Source: Prevotella sp. UBA4268 (GTDB lineage Bacteria; Bacteroidota; Bacteroidia; Bacteroidales; Bacteroidaceae). From it: DNA of 47,889 bases. A program made the translations under genes and the position numbers. Shown here piece after piece: positions 28,341 through 37,523 of this stretch. Where the stretch lies: the NCBI GenBank assembly GCA_002395135.1, contig DGWC01000038.1, positions 17,341-65,229 on the forward strand, in the 5' to 3' direction. Positions within the stretch are counted from its first letter, which is position 1. The number at the start of each line of letters is the position of its first letter. The notes under the pieces are model-generated. The model was not told the origin of the DNA. It saw only the letters and a program-made list of their open reading frames with translations, and did no database searches.

Positions 28341-29800
28341 CTATCGCTTGATGGCTTTCTTGCCGTTCACTACCACGACACCCTTATAGTTGCTGTTCAC
28401 GCGCTGACCATTCAAGTTGTAGAGGATGCCGTTGGCTGGAGCCGAAACCTCGCCCTGAGCCTGCGTGATGCCAGTAGCCACGCCGTCGATCATCAGCGAC
28501 ATGGGCTTCGATCCGCTCGGTTCGTTCAGTATGAGATAGCCTCTGTAGCCCAGGCAAGTGGCACTTGAGCCCAGTTTGCGCACATATCCGTCGTTGGTAA
28601 CGCAGTATTTGCCTGCCAGGTCTTCACTGCTTGCAGGAGCCCATATGCCGACAAATGCGCTGCCGTTAATCGTATGCGACAGCGTAAGTAGTTCACCTCC
28701 CATGCCTATGTAGGTATCTGCTATCACAATCTGCTTGTCGGTAACGGCAGGAACATTCTCGTCGCTGATGTAAACCAGATACGGACGCCAACAATCTACG
28801 ACATAATCCCACTCGTAATTAGCCACAACCTTTTCGAATTTCACATGTCCATCCTCATAACCGGCAAACTTGAAAGCCTTTGTATCTTCGCCGAAATTTT
28901 CTATAAACTTATTATATGGGATATAGAACGGCACGAACAGCGAGTTCCATCCCTTGCTGAAAGAGCGTTTCAGGATAAACGAGCCTTGTTCCTGCTCTTT
29001 GAATGAAGAAGGGAAAGCCGAGTTTTCGTCGAGTTCGGTAAAGGGGACGCACTCCACGTAGTCGATGTCCATGGTGAATTTCGTGGCGGATGGGGCAATA
29101 ATCGACACATATTTGTATTTCTTGGAGAAAGAAACTCTTGCCGTCTTCCTAAAGCCGGGAATGGCGGGATCATCCACTGAGTCATCCTCGTATACAACCT
29201 TCATTCTCAGATTTGGCGGAAATTTATCAACTGCATGAATAATAATCGCTTTATACTGCTGGTCTTCATAGCCGTTAATCATCAGTTCGGCATTATAGAA
29301 CCCGGTGGTGTAGGTTCCGCCTGCACCTTCACGTTCCACAGAGGTTGCAAAACCTGCGGTGTTTCGTTGCCTTCGGCATCAATCAGCGAGAACGACTTCA
29401 CCCACAAGTCCACGCCCTCCTTTTCATTATTGCACAGTCTGATGAAATTGATTTCGTCTATATTGAAGTCGCCGGTCATCTCTGTGGTACCTGCTTCCAA
29501 ATCAACATCTTGAAAATCTCTCTTACCTTCACTGTCAGTTCCTGAGATCTGCAATTGCACAACCTCGGTCAAGGCTTTGCCCAGAATGATCTTCCATTGG
29601 GGATAATCCGTTTTTTTGAACACAGGCGGAGTTATATCTACACCGCCATACTTACTTGTGAACTGCAGTTTGACACTTGTCATGTCCCAGCCCCACGACT
29701 GAGAGCCATCGGCAGCCTGTCCGCCAAGCGTAAACACGTCCTGTGCGCCAGCACCTGCTGCCAGCAGCACGGCAGCAAAGAGAGTAAACAGTTTCTTCAT
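28341..29800 (-). pseudogene. Frameshifted secreted protein gene
   Basis: Two overlapping minus-strand frames look like one gene. The first (ATG 29800, stop 29282) has a signal peptide MKKLFTLFAAVLLAAGAGAQ and about 150 residues of beta-rich sequence to LWNVKVQ. The second is open from about 29385, has no convincing start, and continues from about GTYTTGFYNAELMINGYEDQ to the stop at 28341. It ends NGILYNLNGQRV followed by KGVVVVNGKKAIKR, a C-terminal pattern common in Bacteroidetes secreted proteins. Joining them needs a -1 shift near 29300. No canonical slippery heptamer is visible, so a one-base deletion or sequencing error is likelier than programmed frameshifting. Promoter and C-terminus are intact, so the break is recent or artificial. 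Joined product would be about 485 residues; function unknown. Confidence 0.75.
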
Positions 29801-29908
29801 GTTATTTTTGTTTTGGTTAATATTATGGTTTTGTTCACTACTGTCTCGTGTTGGCAAATACAGCCGGGAGGAAACCTTGCCCGGCAACTGGCCATGTAAT
29901 ATTGCCTA

Positions 29909-29916
29909 CAAAGGTA
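29909..29916 (-). promoter_or_regulatory. Promoter -7 box of the frameshifted gene
   Basis: Minus strand TACCTTTG, about 108 bases before the ATG at 29800; no good -33 element. Confidence 0.45.
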
Positions 29917-29960
29917 CAATAAAAAGCAAGAGCCCCGATTGTTAAAAATTCCTAAACCGC

Positions 29961-30000
29961 AAAAGAAAAGCGGCTCCGCACCTTTCGGGCGGGCCGCTTT
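29961..30000 (-). terminator. Terminator after tnaA
   Basis: Minus strand: AAAGCGGC pairs with GCCGCTTT, with inner G/C pairing, followed by TCTTTT. It lies 72 bases after the tnaA stop. Confidence 0.75.
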
Positions 30001-30072
30001 CAGGCTTTTCTGACATCTGCCTGGGCCGGCAAGAAGGGCAGGAAGATGCTGCATCCACTGCCCCTATAGGTT

Positions 30073-31449
30073 TTATCCCAGCCGTTTCAGTTGCACGGTG
30101 AAGTGGCGCATCAGCGGTGCTTCCCACTCGATGGCCACGCCGCGCGTGATTTCGTTGCGGCGGTCGTAGACGTTCTTCAGTGCGGCAGCAATGACATTCA
30201 TGTGATTATCCGTGTACACACGACGGGCAATACACAAACGAAGCAGGTCGAGACCACCGAAACGGTTCTCACGCGTCACCGGGTCACGGTCGGCCAGGAT
30301 ATATCCGATTTCACATCCGCGTATGCCCGCCTCTAAATAAAGTTCACAAGTAAGCGTCTGGGCAGGGAATTCCTCCTTTGGCACATTGCACAGCACCTTG
30401 TCGGCATCCACAAAAATAGCATGACCACCCACGGGCCGCTGATAGGGAATGCCATACTCGTCAAGTTTCTTGGCAAGGTATTCCACCTGATGAATACGCG
30501 TCTCCAGCATATCAAACTCCGTGTTCTCATCCAGTCCAACTGCCAGGGCATTCAAATCGCGTCCATTCATACCGCCATAAGTGATATAGCCCTCAAAAGG
30601 AATGCAATAGAGTTTCGCACCCTCATACCATTCCTTGTTGTTTGTGGCAATGAAACCACCCATATTCACCACGCCGTCTTTCTTGGCAGACATCGTCATG
30701 GCATCGACATAAGAATACATTTCGCGGGCAATTTCCTTGATGGTCTTATCTGCGTAGCCCTCCTCGCGTACCTTTATAAAATAAGAGTTCTCGGCAAAGC
30801 GGGCAGAGTCCATCACCACAGGAACGCCGTACTGATGGCACAGCGCGCAAGTTTCGCGGATATTCTTCATGCTGACGGGCTGTCCACCCACGGTATTGTT
30901 TGTCACCGTGAGCACCATGAACGGCACATTGCCTTTGTTTTCTGCAAGCACCTTCTCCAATTTCTCCAGAGACACATTGCCCTTGAAAGGCACCTCCAAC
31001 TGCGTGTCCTTGGCCTCATCCGTGGTTACGTCAATGGCTTTGGCTTTGCGGCTCTCTATATGTCCCTTCGTCGTATCGAAATGGGCATTGCCGGGAATCA
31101 CGTTCCCCTCTTTCACCAAATAAGAGAACAGCACGTTCTCGGCTGCGCGTCCCTGATGAGTAGGAATAACATATTTAAAACCGAATATACGCTGCAGCAC
31201 TTCCTCGAACTTATAAAAAGAAGTTGCACCGGCGTAACTCTCATCACCAAGCATCATGGCCGACCACTGGCGGTCGCTCATGGCACCGGTTCCCGAGTCG
31301 GTAAGACAATCGATATATACTTGTTCGGCTTTCAGTTGGAAAACATTGTAATGGGCTTCTTTCAGCCACTGTTCACGCTCCTCACGCGTACTTTTACGCA
31401 TGGGTTCTATCATCTTGATCTTCCAAGACTCTGCAAATGGTAATTCCAT
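30073..31449 (-). CDS. tnaA: Tryptophanase
   Basis: PLP enzyme that splits L-tryptophan into indole, pyruvate and ammonia. The 458-residue protein starts MELPFAESWKIKMIEPM; an in-frame ATG at 31515 would add atypical residues. Visible family segments are THQGRAAENVLF, TNNTVGGQPVSM, and the PLP-lysine region MTMSAKKDGVVNMGG. The close relative tyrosine phenol-lyase carries Arg in the segment aligned to GCEIGYILADRD (there MERGIISAGR), whereas tryptophanases have Ile as here, so tryptophanase is favoured. The transcript appears to have a 280-nt leader with short ORFs. Indole production is a typed trait in several Prevotella. Confidence 0.95.
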   Translation of the reverse strand: MELPFAESWKIKMIEPMRKSTREEREQWLKEAHYNVFQLKAEQVYIDCLTDSGTGAMSDRQWSAMMLGDESYAGATSFYKFEEVLQRIFGFKYVIPTHQGRAAENVLFSYLVKEGNVIPGNAHFDTTKGHIESRKAKAIDVTTDEAKDTQLEVPFKGNVSLEKLEKVLAENKGNVPFMVLTVTNNTVGGQPVSMKNIRETCALCHQYGVPVVMDSARFAENSYFIKVREEGYADKTIKEIAREMYSYVDAMTMSAKKDGVVNMGGFIATNNKEWYEGAKLYCIPFEGYITYGGMNGRDLNALAVGLDENTEFDMLETRIHQVEYLAKKLDEYGIPYQRPVGGHAIFVDADKVLCNVPKEEFPAQTLTCELYLEAGIRGCEIGYILADRDPVTRENRFGGLDLLRLCIARRVYTDNHMNVIAAALKNVYDRRNEITRGVAIEWEAPLMRHFTVQLKRLG

Positions 31450-31629
31450 AATTGTGTTTTTAGAGTGCACCACACCTGTCAATGAGCCAAGCCCGGCAGA
31501 TGGTATGCCAGCCACGGTGAATTCACCTCATCGCATCATGCATGGCGCACGATTGTTGATAGTTGTAGATTAATAAAAAGGGATAAAAGATTTACGGCGG
31601 AAACATTCATTTATCTCCGCAACCAAACA

Positions 31630-31710
31630 TCAAAAACAGAAATGATCGAATTCTTTGATGTTTATAAATTTGTGCGATATAAACGCAACGCTGTTAACAC
31701 TTGGCACCAT
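31630..31710 (-). CDS. Candidate 26-codon leader peptide of tnaA
   Basis: Minus strand ATG at 31710 to TGA at 31630, about 20 bases after the predicted transcription start of the tnaA promoter. The C-terminal half reads HKFINIKEFDHFCF. In E. coli the tnaC leader peptide (24 residues, with KWFNID near the middle) controls tnaA by stalling the ribosome on tryptophan. The partial likeness of KFINI to KWFNI is suggestive only: tryptophan and the terminal proline are absent. A second short ORF (31536-31610, 24 codons) follows, with GGAG four bases before its ATG. This could all be chance in an A/T-rich leader. Confidence 0.35.
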   Translation of the reverse strand: MVPSVNSVAFISHKFINIKEFDHFCF

Positions 31711-31737
31711 TCTATCTTTGCCGTTTCTTTGATGCTG

Positions 31738-31769
31738 CAAAGATAGAAAAAAGAATTCAATACGGCAAA
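31738..31769 (-). promoter_or_regulatory. Promoter of tnaA
   Basis: Minus strand TTTG, 20 bases, TATCTTTG: full consensus. The start would be near 31732, about 280 bases before tnaA. The -7 box is one arm of an inverted repeat (TTCTATCTTTGC at 31710-31721, complement at 31737-31748) centred on the transcription start, a possible operator. The rest of the 31450-31853 gap holds the leader ORFs and no other gene I can support. Confidence 0.75.
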
Positions 31770-31853
31770 CGATTTACAAAAAAAATCTTCAAGCCGACAA
31801 AAACAATCAGAAAACAAGAGAGTCAACCAGCAAGTGAAAGCGGCTGGCGCACA

Positions 31854-34800
31854 TCAGTCTTGCTTCATCACATCCGGCGGACAGTCTTCTTTACGACTTC
31901 CCCATTCGCGGTTAGGTTCCGGACCCATTTCAAACACCAGTTCCCCACCGTCGGTAATCATCTTGTGCGTAATGTAGTTCTTGGTATAAGAAACACCGTT
32001 CCAAGTGGCTTGTTGAATATAGATGTTATCCGCTGAAAGATTGTGGGCGCGTATCTCAAGTCTCCCTATCCGTGCACTGCTGAACGAGGGCGTGCCGATG
32101 ATGTAATAGGGAGTGGCAGGGCATACTGGATAGAATCCCAAGGCAGAAAAGACATACCATGCCGACATCTGTCCCGCATCGTCGTTACCGCTCAAGCCAC
32201 CAGGCACGTCCAGGTATTCCGTCTGCATAATGTGCTTTACCCACTTCTGCGTGCGCCAGGGTTCACCAGCATAGTTGAACATATAAGCCACCTGATGACA
32301 GGGTTCGTTGCCATGCCAGTAAAGCCCGGAGGTGAACATAGAGTCGAGACGAGCCACATACCGCTCTCTGCCTCCCATCACCTGCATCAGCCCATAAGGA
32401 TCGTGGGGGACGTACCAAGTGTAATGGCAGGCTGCGCCCTCAGTAATAAAGGGAACGCGATGCACCTGATCCCCATTGTTGAGCCAACGCCCGTTCTTAT
32501 ACCGTCCGTCAGCCCATCCTGTATGCGGATTGATGGCATTGCGCCAGTTGGCAGCGCGCTTCATCAGTTCTTGGTAGTCTGCGGTTTTGCCCAGTTTGCG
32601 GGCTGCCTGTGCCAGTGCGAAGTCATCATAGGCATACTCCAGTGTACGGCTCGCCTGCTCGTGGGTGTGGAATGCCTCCATCACACTGTCTTCCTGTGGT
32701 ATGTAACCATATTTCAGATAACTGTCCAAGGCACGGCGTCCCATGCCGTTTCTGTATTCCTCGTATGTATCAGGACGCTGGAATGCGTTCTTGCGCATAG
32801 CCTCGTACGCCTTTTCTGCGTTCAAGTTGCCCACTCCCTTCACAATGGCATCAGAAAGGGCTGCAATGCAATGATCGCCAATCATGGCTGCCGTATAACT
32901 GTTCCAACAGGGGAAGATGGGAAGCCAACCGCCTTGCTCATACATGTGGACGAGGCTGTTGAGCATTGCGCTGGATGCGGGCTCTATCAGAATATTCAGC
33001 GGGTTCAGCGCACGATAGGTGTCCCACATGGAGAAGTCCATGTATACCCTCTGATAGATGGCCTTGCCGCCCATGCTCCCAAGCGAATGGCGCATGACTT
33101 GCTTGCCACCGGCAAACGACGGATAACGACCGTCCTTATCGCTAAAAGCACGGGGAAGGAATGCTGTGCGATAGAGAGCACCGTAAAACTGACTGACAGC
33201 GCCTTCTTCGCCATCCACTCTCACTCTTCGGAATTTCTTAAGCCATGCCTCTGCCACCCGGCATCGCGTATCGTAAAACTCCCAATGGGGCATTTCCTGC
33301 TCTATATTATTGAAAGCACCTTCCATATCGACAAAACTGCTACCTGCCTTCACCAGCACATCCTGTCCTGCTGCCACATCGAAAGCGACCCAGGCAACCG
33401 TGTCTTTCACACCATATTCTGTGATGGGCAGTTCGAACTCCACAACAAACCAGCCGCTGAAACCAGCACTTTCGCCCCACCCTTGATAGATGCGATGCAC
33501 AGGATTATAACCATAGATGCAGTTCTTCGCAGTATCAACAGCCACAAAGCCTTCGTTCTCATCGCTATTGGGATTCACCACGAAATAAGCCTTTCCGCCT
33601 TTCTGATATGTGAAGCGGAACATCGCACTATGGCTCAGTCCGGTCATTTCGGCCTTTAGGTGCTCATCGGGCAGCACAACCGAGTAATAATCAGGATGCG
33701 ACACCTCGTCGGCATGACTGAAACGAGAGGCCCGCTCTTCCGGTTTCAAGCGCAATTGATCCATCAGCGGCATTAATGTGAATGTGCCATAGTCCTGCGT
33801 GCAGCCTCCTACCAGCCAGTGACTGTTGCGGAATCCCTGCAAACGGGTGTCACTATAATAATAAGGAGCAACGCATTTGCGCTCTGTGTCACGTGTCTGC
33901 GGTGTCCAGAAATTCATTCCGTTAGGCACCAGCACGGCGGGTATGGTCTGCCCATGTTCTTCAGAACCCTTACCATAGCGCCCTGCCGACTTCGTTACGG
34001 CATAGTCGGTGCCCACCATGGTATTGACAGACTCCAGGCGGCGCAGGTTCTCAAAGTCCATGATACGGCTGTTAACAAACTTCTTCATCTCCTCCCACCG
34101 CATATAAACCTTAGTGGAACGCAGTCCTAATTTCACCTCCCGCTCATTGTGGAGCACTTTCACAATCACCTCCTTGCCGTCAGTGAAGAATATCAATTGG
34201 AGATTGGCAGCCATTGGCAATACTTCATCCATGTGATCAGCCCGCTCATCGCTCAACGACTCAGCGCCCATCAGCGACAGAAGGCGATACAGATTCGTGT
34301 CATGGCCGAAGCGCAAGTGGACGGCGACATGTCCCTGCCGAATGGCATTGTCGGCATCGCTGACAATCCGCTGCCACAGCGATATCGCAGAACGGGCAGC
34401 GATTCCATAGTTGTCCGGACACAAGCCATTACAAATCCACATGCGGAGATTGTTCTGGTCGTAGACAGAACGCCATTCGCCATCTGTGAGGATATCATCG
34501 AAACGGATGTCAAGAGGCACATCTTGCATGTCAGAGGCAATGGTGTGAATCTCTGAAAGCAGTTTGTCAGGGTTCTCCACCTTCGTAGGATCCTTGAACA
34601 AAGCCCTGGCCAAGCGCTCGCCCGTGAGCCATCCTCTTGGCTTTGTCTTTGCCTCAAGGGCCTTCAGTTCAGGTGATGTATAAGCCAGCCACGCCATATC
34701 GGCGGAGTCGGTTACCATGCTAAGTGGCAAGCCCTGCCCTTCTGACAGCCGCTTCAGTTCACCGCAGAAGGCATGCATGCTTTTGGCACAACGGTCGTAA

Positions 34801-35255
34801 ACGCTGCTGCGCGCATCCACGTTCCGACTGCCGGAAAACACCTCTGGGTAGTGTTCATACATTCTCCGGGCTATGCCCTGATGCTGAACGGCTCCCAAGG
34901 GAGTCAGTTTCCCGCCATTGCCCTGCGCGTTCTTCCATACCTTCTTCAATCGCTTCTTCAGGCTTCTACCGAGTTTCGTCAGATTTCCATCGTCAGCAAA
35001 CTGGGCGTTCACCCATTCATAGCGGCTGTCAGAAGGGAGCCAGCGCGAACCGTGGCGACCGTAATGAGAGATATAAAAGGGTTTGAAACCATCGGGTACG
35101 GCTGTCAATGTTTCGTCGGGAGCATGATAAGCATAATAAACGCCGCCTCGGCGCTCCTGCATGGTTTGTGCAGAAACGGCACGACCAAGCACCAGCAGCA
35201 GGCAGACCACCGCCACGCGACAGCAATTTCTCGAACCTATCGTATTCCTTTTCAT
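31854..35255 (-). CDS. Histidine-phosphatase / GH92 alpha-mannosidase fusion
   Basis: An exported two-enzyme protein of about 1133 residues. After a signal peptide (VAVVCLLLVLGRAVSAQ) residues about 30-440 form a branch-2 histidine phosphatase: SHYGRHGSRW holds the RHGxR motif and LRFGHDTNLYRLLSLMG holds the HD proton-donor motif, as in MINPP/phytase-like enzymes. From about 455 (GQTIPAVLVPNGMNFWTPQT) the rest is a GH92 exo-alpha-mannosidase, with the acid in GNEPCHQVAYMFN and the Asp pair in SGNDDAGQMSAWYVFSALGF. GH92 enzymes are calcium-dependent and remove mannose from N-glycans or yeast mannan; a linked phosphatase could first remove mannose 6-phosphate. That pairing of roles is inference. 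It follows recQ by about 39 bases, outside any glycan-utilisation locus seen here. An alternative start is at 35279. Confidence 0.9.
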   Translation of the reverse strand: MKRNTIGSRNCCRVAVVCLLLVLGRAVSAQTMQERRGGVYYAYHAPDETLTAVPDGFKPFYISHYGRHGSRWLPSDSRYEWVNAQFADDGNLTKLGRSLKKRLKKVWKNAQGNGGKLTPLGAVQHQGIARRMYEHYPEVFSGSRNVDARSSVYDRCAKSMHAFCGELKRLSEGQGLPLSMVTDSADMAWLAYTSPELKALEAKTKPRGWLTGERLARALFKDPTKVENPDKLLSEIHTIASDMQDVPLDIRFDDILTDGEWRSVYDQNNLRMWICNGLCPDNYGIAARSAISLWQRIVSDADNAIRQGHVAVHLRFGHDTNLYRLLSLMGAESLSDERADHMDEVLPMAANLQLIFFTDGKEVIVKVLHNEREVKLGLRSTKVYMRWEEMKKFVNSRIMDFENLRRLESVNTMVGTDYAVTKSAGRYGKGSEEHGQTIPAVLVPNGMNFWTPQTRDTERKCVAPYYYSDTRLQGFRNSHWLVGGCTQDYGTFTLMPLMDQLRLKPEERASRFSHADEVSHPDYYSVVLPDEHLKAEMTGLSHSAMFRFTYQKGGKAYFVVNPNSDENEGFVAVDTAKNCIYGYNPVHRIYQGWGESAGFSGWFVVEFELPITEYGVKDTVAWVAFDVAAGQDVLVKAGSSFVDMEGAFNNIEQEMPHWEFYDTRCRVAEAWLKKFRRVRVDGEEGAVSQFYGALYRTAFLPRAFSDKDGRYPSFAGGKQVMRHSLGSMGGKAIYQRVYMDFSMWDTYRALNPLNILIEPASSAMLNSLVHMYEQGGWLPIFPCWNSYTAAMIGDHCIAALSDAIVKGVGNLNAEKAYEAMRKNAFQRPDTYEEYRNGMGRRALDSYLKYGYIPQEDSVMEAFHTHEQASRTLEYAYDDFALAQAARKLGKTADYQELMKRAANWRNAINPHTGWADGRYKNGRWLNNGDQVHRVPFITEGAACHYTWYVPHDPYGLMQVMGGRERYVARLDSMFTSGLYWHGNEPCHQVAYMFNYAGEPWRTQKWVKHIMQTEYLDVPGGLSGNDDAGQMSAWYVFSALGFYPVCPATPYYIIGTPSFSSARIGRLEIRAHNLSADNIYIQQATWNGVSYTKNYITHKMITDGGELVFEMGPEPNREWGSRKEDCPPDVMKQD

Positions 35256-35294
35256 GACGAAACAATCGCTTCCCCTCATCAATAAGAAATATGA

Positions 35295-37475
35295 CTAATT
35301 GGCAAGTTCCGACAAGAACTTGATACGCACCAGACGCACTTCGTCCTCAGAATAGTCGTCGCCCAGTTCCTCCATGGCAACATTCAGGTCGTCGGTATCG
35401 CTCTCACGGAAATACTCAAAGATGTCATCCACATGATCCTCGTCCATCACCTCATCCAGGAAATAGTCGATGTTCAGTTTCGTTCCGCTATAAACGATGG
35501 CCTCCACCTCATCAAGCAAATCCTCGAACTCCAGTCCCTGAGCATTGGCAATGTCATCCAATGCCACCTGGCGGTCGATGCTCTGGATGATTTTCACCTT
35601 GAGCATGCTCTTCTTGGCCACAGTGCGCACGCGCAAATCCTCTGGACGCTCTATCTCGTTTTCCTCGCAGTGTTTCTTGATCAGTTCAACGAACTCCTTG
35701 CCAAACTTGCGCGCCTTGCCAGCCCCCACGCCCTGGATGTTCTGCAACTCCTCCAGCGTGACGGGATAGACGGTGGCCATCTGCTCCAAAGAACCGTCCA
35801 TGAACACCACATAAGGCGGAAGCCCGCTCTTCTTGGCCACTTTCTTTCTCAGGTCCTTCAGCATGGCATAGAGTTCCGGATCCAGCGCACTGCCCTGGCC
35901 TTCCAGCATCTCTTCATCATCGTCATCATTGAATTCCTTGTCTTCAACAATCATGAACGACGACGGTTTCTTAATGAATCTCTTGCCGGCCGATGTAAGT
36001 TTGAGCAGTCCGTAGTTCTCCACGTCCTTGCGCAGATAACCCGCAATCAACGCCTGACGGATTACCGGGTTCCACAATTTGGGATCCTCGTCCTCGCCAG
36101 AGCCGAATTCTTCCAGTCTGTCATGCTTATGCGCAACGATGTCGTCGGTGGCAACGCCCTTGACGAAGTCGATTACATAGTCACTGCGGAAATCCTCTTT
36201 GATGGCCAGCACTGCTTTCAACACGATGAGCAGCGCATTCTCTCCCTCAACCTTGGTCTTGGGATGAAGACAATTGTCACAACTGCCGCAATTGTCCTCA
36301 TTATACTCTTCACCGAAATAGTGCAGTAACAATTTTCGGCGACATACCGACGACTCGGCATAGGCCGCTGTTTCCTGCAGCAGTTGACGGCCAATGTCCT
36401 GTTCTGCCACAGGTTTCCCTTCCATGAATTTCTCCAGTTTCTGCAAGTCCTTATAGGAATAGAAAGCGATGCACTTGCCTTCGCCGCCGTCGCGCCCGGC
36501 ACGCCCCGTCTCCTGATAATACCCTTCAAGACTCTTGGGAATGTCGTAGTGGATGACGAAACGCACATCCGGCTTGTCAATACCCATACCGAAGGCTATC
36601 GTGGCCACGATCACGTCGATTCGCTCCATCAGGAAATCATCCTGCGTGGTGCTACGTGTCTGCGAGTCCAGTCCGGCATGATAAGGAGCCGCTTTGATTT
36701 CGTTGGCGCAGAGCACGGCAGCAAGTTCTTCCACCTTCTTGCGCGATAGACAATAGATGATTCCGCTCTTGCCCGCATTCTGCCTGATAAACTTCACAAT
36801 CTGCTTGTCCACATCCTTTGCCGACTTCTGCCTGACCTCATAATACAGGTTGGGACGGTTAAACGAACTCTTGAACTCCGTGGCATCCATGATATTGAGG
36901 CTCTTCTTGATATCGGTGCGCACCTTGTCGGTCGCCGTCGCCGTAAGTGCGATGACCGGTGCCTGCCCTATCTCATTGATGATAGGACGGATGCGGCGAT
37001 ACTCCGGACGGAAGTCATGTCCCCATTCCGAAATGCAATGAGCCTCGTCAATGGCATAGAAAGAAATCTTACACATCTTCAGGAACTCCACATACTCCTC
37101 CTTCGTGAGCGACTCTGGTGCAACATACAGCAGTTTCGTCTTTCCTGAAACGATGTCGCTTTTCACCTGGTCAATGGCGGCTTTGTTCAGCGAGGAGTTC
37201 AGATAGTGGGCCACACCGTCCTCCTCGCTCATCCCGTTGACAACGTCAACCTGATTCTTCATCAGGGCAATAAGTGGTGAGATAACGATTGCCGTGCCGT
37301 CCATGATGAGCGACGGAAGTTGATAACAAAGCGACTTGCCGCCGCCAGTAGGCATCAACACGAAGGTATTCTTCCCGGCAAGCACATTGCGAATGATTGC
37401 CTCCTGGTCTCCCTTGAACGTATCGAAGCCGAAATGATGCTTCAACTTCTGTATAAGATTCACTTCCTTTGTCAT
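35295..37475 (-). CDS. recQ: ATP-dependent DNA helicase RecQ
   Basis: 3'-5' superfamily 2 helicase for recombination and fork repair. The 726-residue protein has Walker A LMPTGGGKSLCYQLP, the DEAH box IDEAHCISEWGHDFRPEY, motif VI QETGRAGRDG, the four-cysteine zinc site (CRRKLLLHYFGE then CGSCDNC), a winged-helix RQC region, an HRDC domain (KSGLPPYVVFMDGSLEQMA) and an acidic C-terminal extension of about 100 residues beyond E. coli RecQ, common in Bacteroidetes. It lies 48 bases after clpX. Confidence 0.95.
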   Translation of the reverse strand: MTKEVNLIQKLKHHFGFDTFKGDQEAIIRNVLAGKNTFVLMPTGGGKSLCYQLPSLIMDGTAIVISPLIALMKNQVDVVNGMSEEDGVAHYLNSSLNKAAIDQVKSDIVSGKTKLLYVAPESLTKEEYVEFLKMCKISFYAIDEAHCISEWGHDFRPEYRRIRPIINEIGQAPVIALTATATDKVRTDIKKSLNIMDATEFKSSFNRPNLYYEVRQKSAKDVDKQIVKFIRQNAGKSGIIYCLSRKKVEELAAVLCANEIKAAPYHAGLDSQTRSTTQDDFLMERIDVIVATIAFGMGIDKPDVRFVIHYDIPKSLEGYYQETGRAGRDGGEGKCIAFYSYKDLQKLEKFMEGKPVAEQDIGRQLLQETAAYAESSVCRRKLLLHYFGEEYNEDNCGSCDNCLHPKTKVEGENALLIVLKAVLAIKEDFRSDYVIDFVKGVATDDIVAHKHDRLEEFGSGEDEDPKLWNPVIRQALIAGYLRKDVENYGLLKLTSAGKRFIKKPSSFMIVEDKEFNDDDDEEMLEGQGSALDPELYAMLKDLRKKVAKKSGLPPYVVFMDGSLEQMATVYPVTLEELQNIQGVGAGKARKFGKEFVELIKKHCEENEIERPEDLRVRTVAKKSMLKVKIIQSIDRQVALDDIANAQGLEFEDLLDEVEAIVYSGTKLNIDYFLDEVMDEDHVDDIFEYFRESDTDDLNVAMEELGDDYSEDEVRLVRIKFLSELAN

Positions 37476-37523
37476 ATATTAAGCAGTTATTACTGGATAA
37501 TAATGGTGTTTTCTATGGTTTTA

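Noticed and set aside
29282..29385. Programmed -1 frameshifting in the secreted protein gene
   Set aside because: No X XXY YYZ heptamer is in frame in the overlap and no strong downstream stem is apparent.
31701..32036. A 111-codon plus-strand frame starting near the tnaA promoter
   Set aside because: Its second half is antisense to the GH92 gene and its first half covers promoter sequence; the product has no recognisable features.
32043..33659. A 538-codon open frame on the plus strand
   Set aside because: Lies fully opposite the GH92 part of a gene with intact catalytic motifs.
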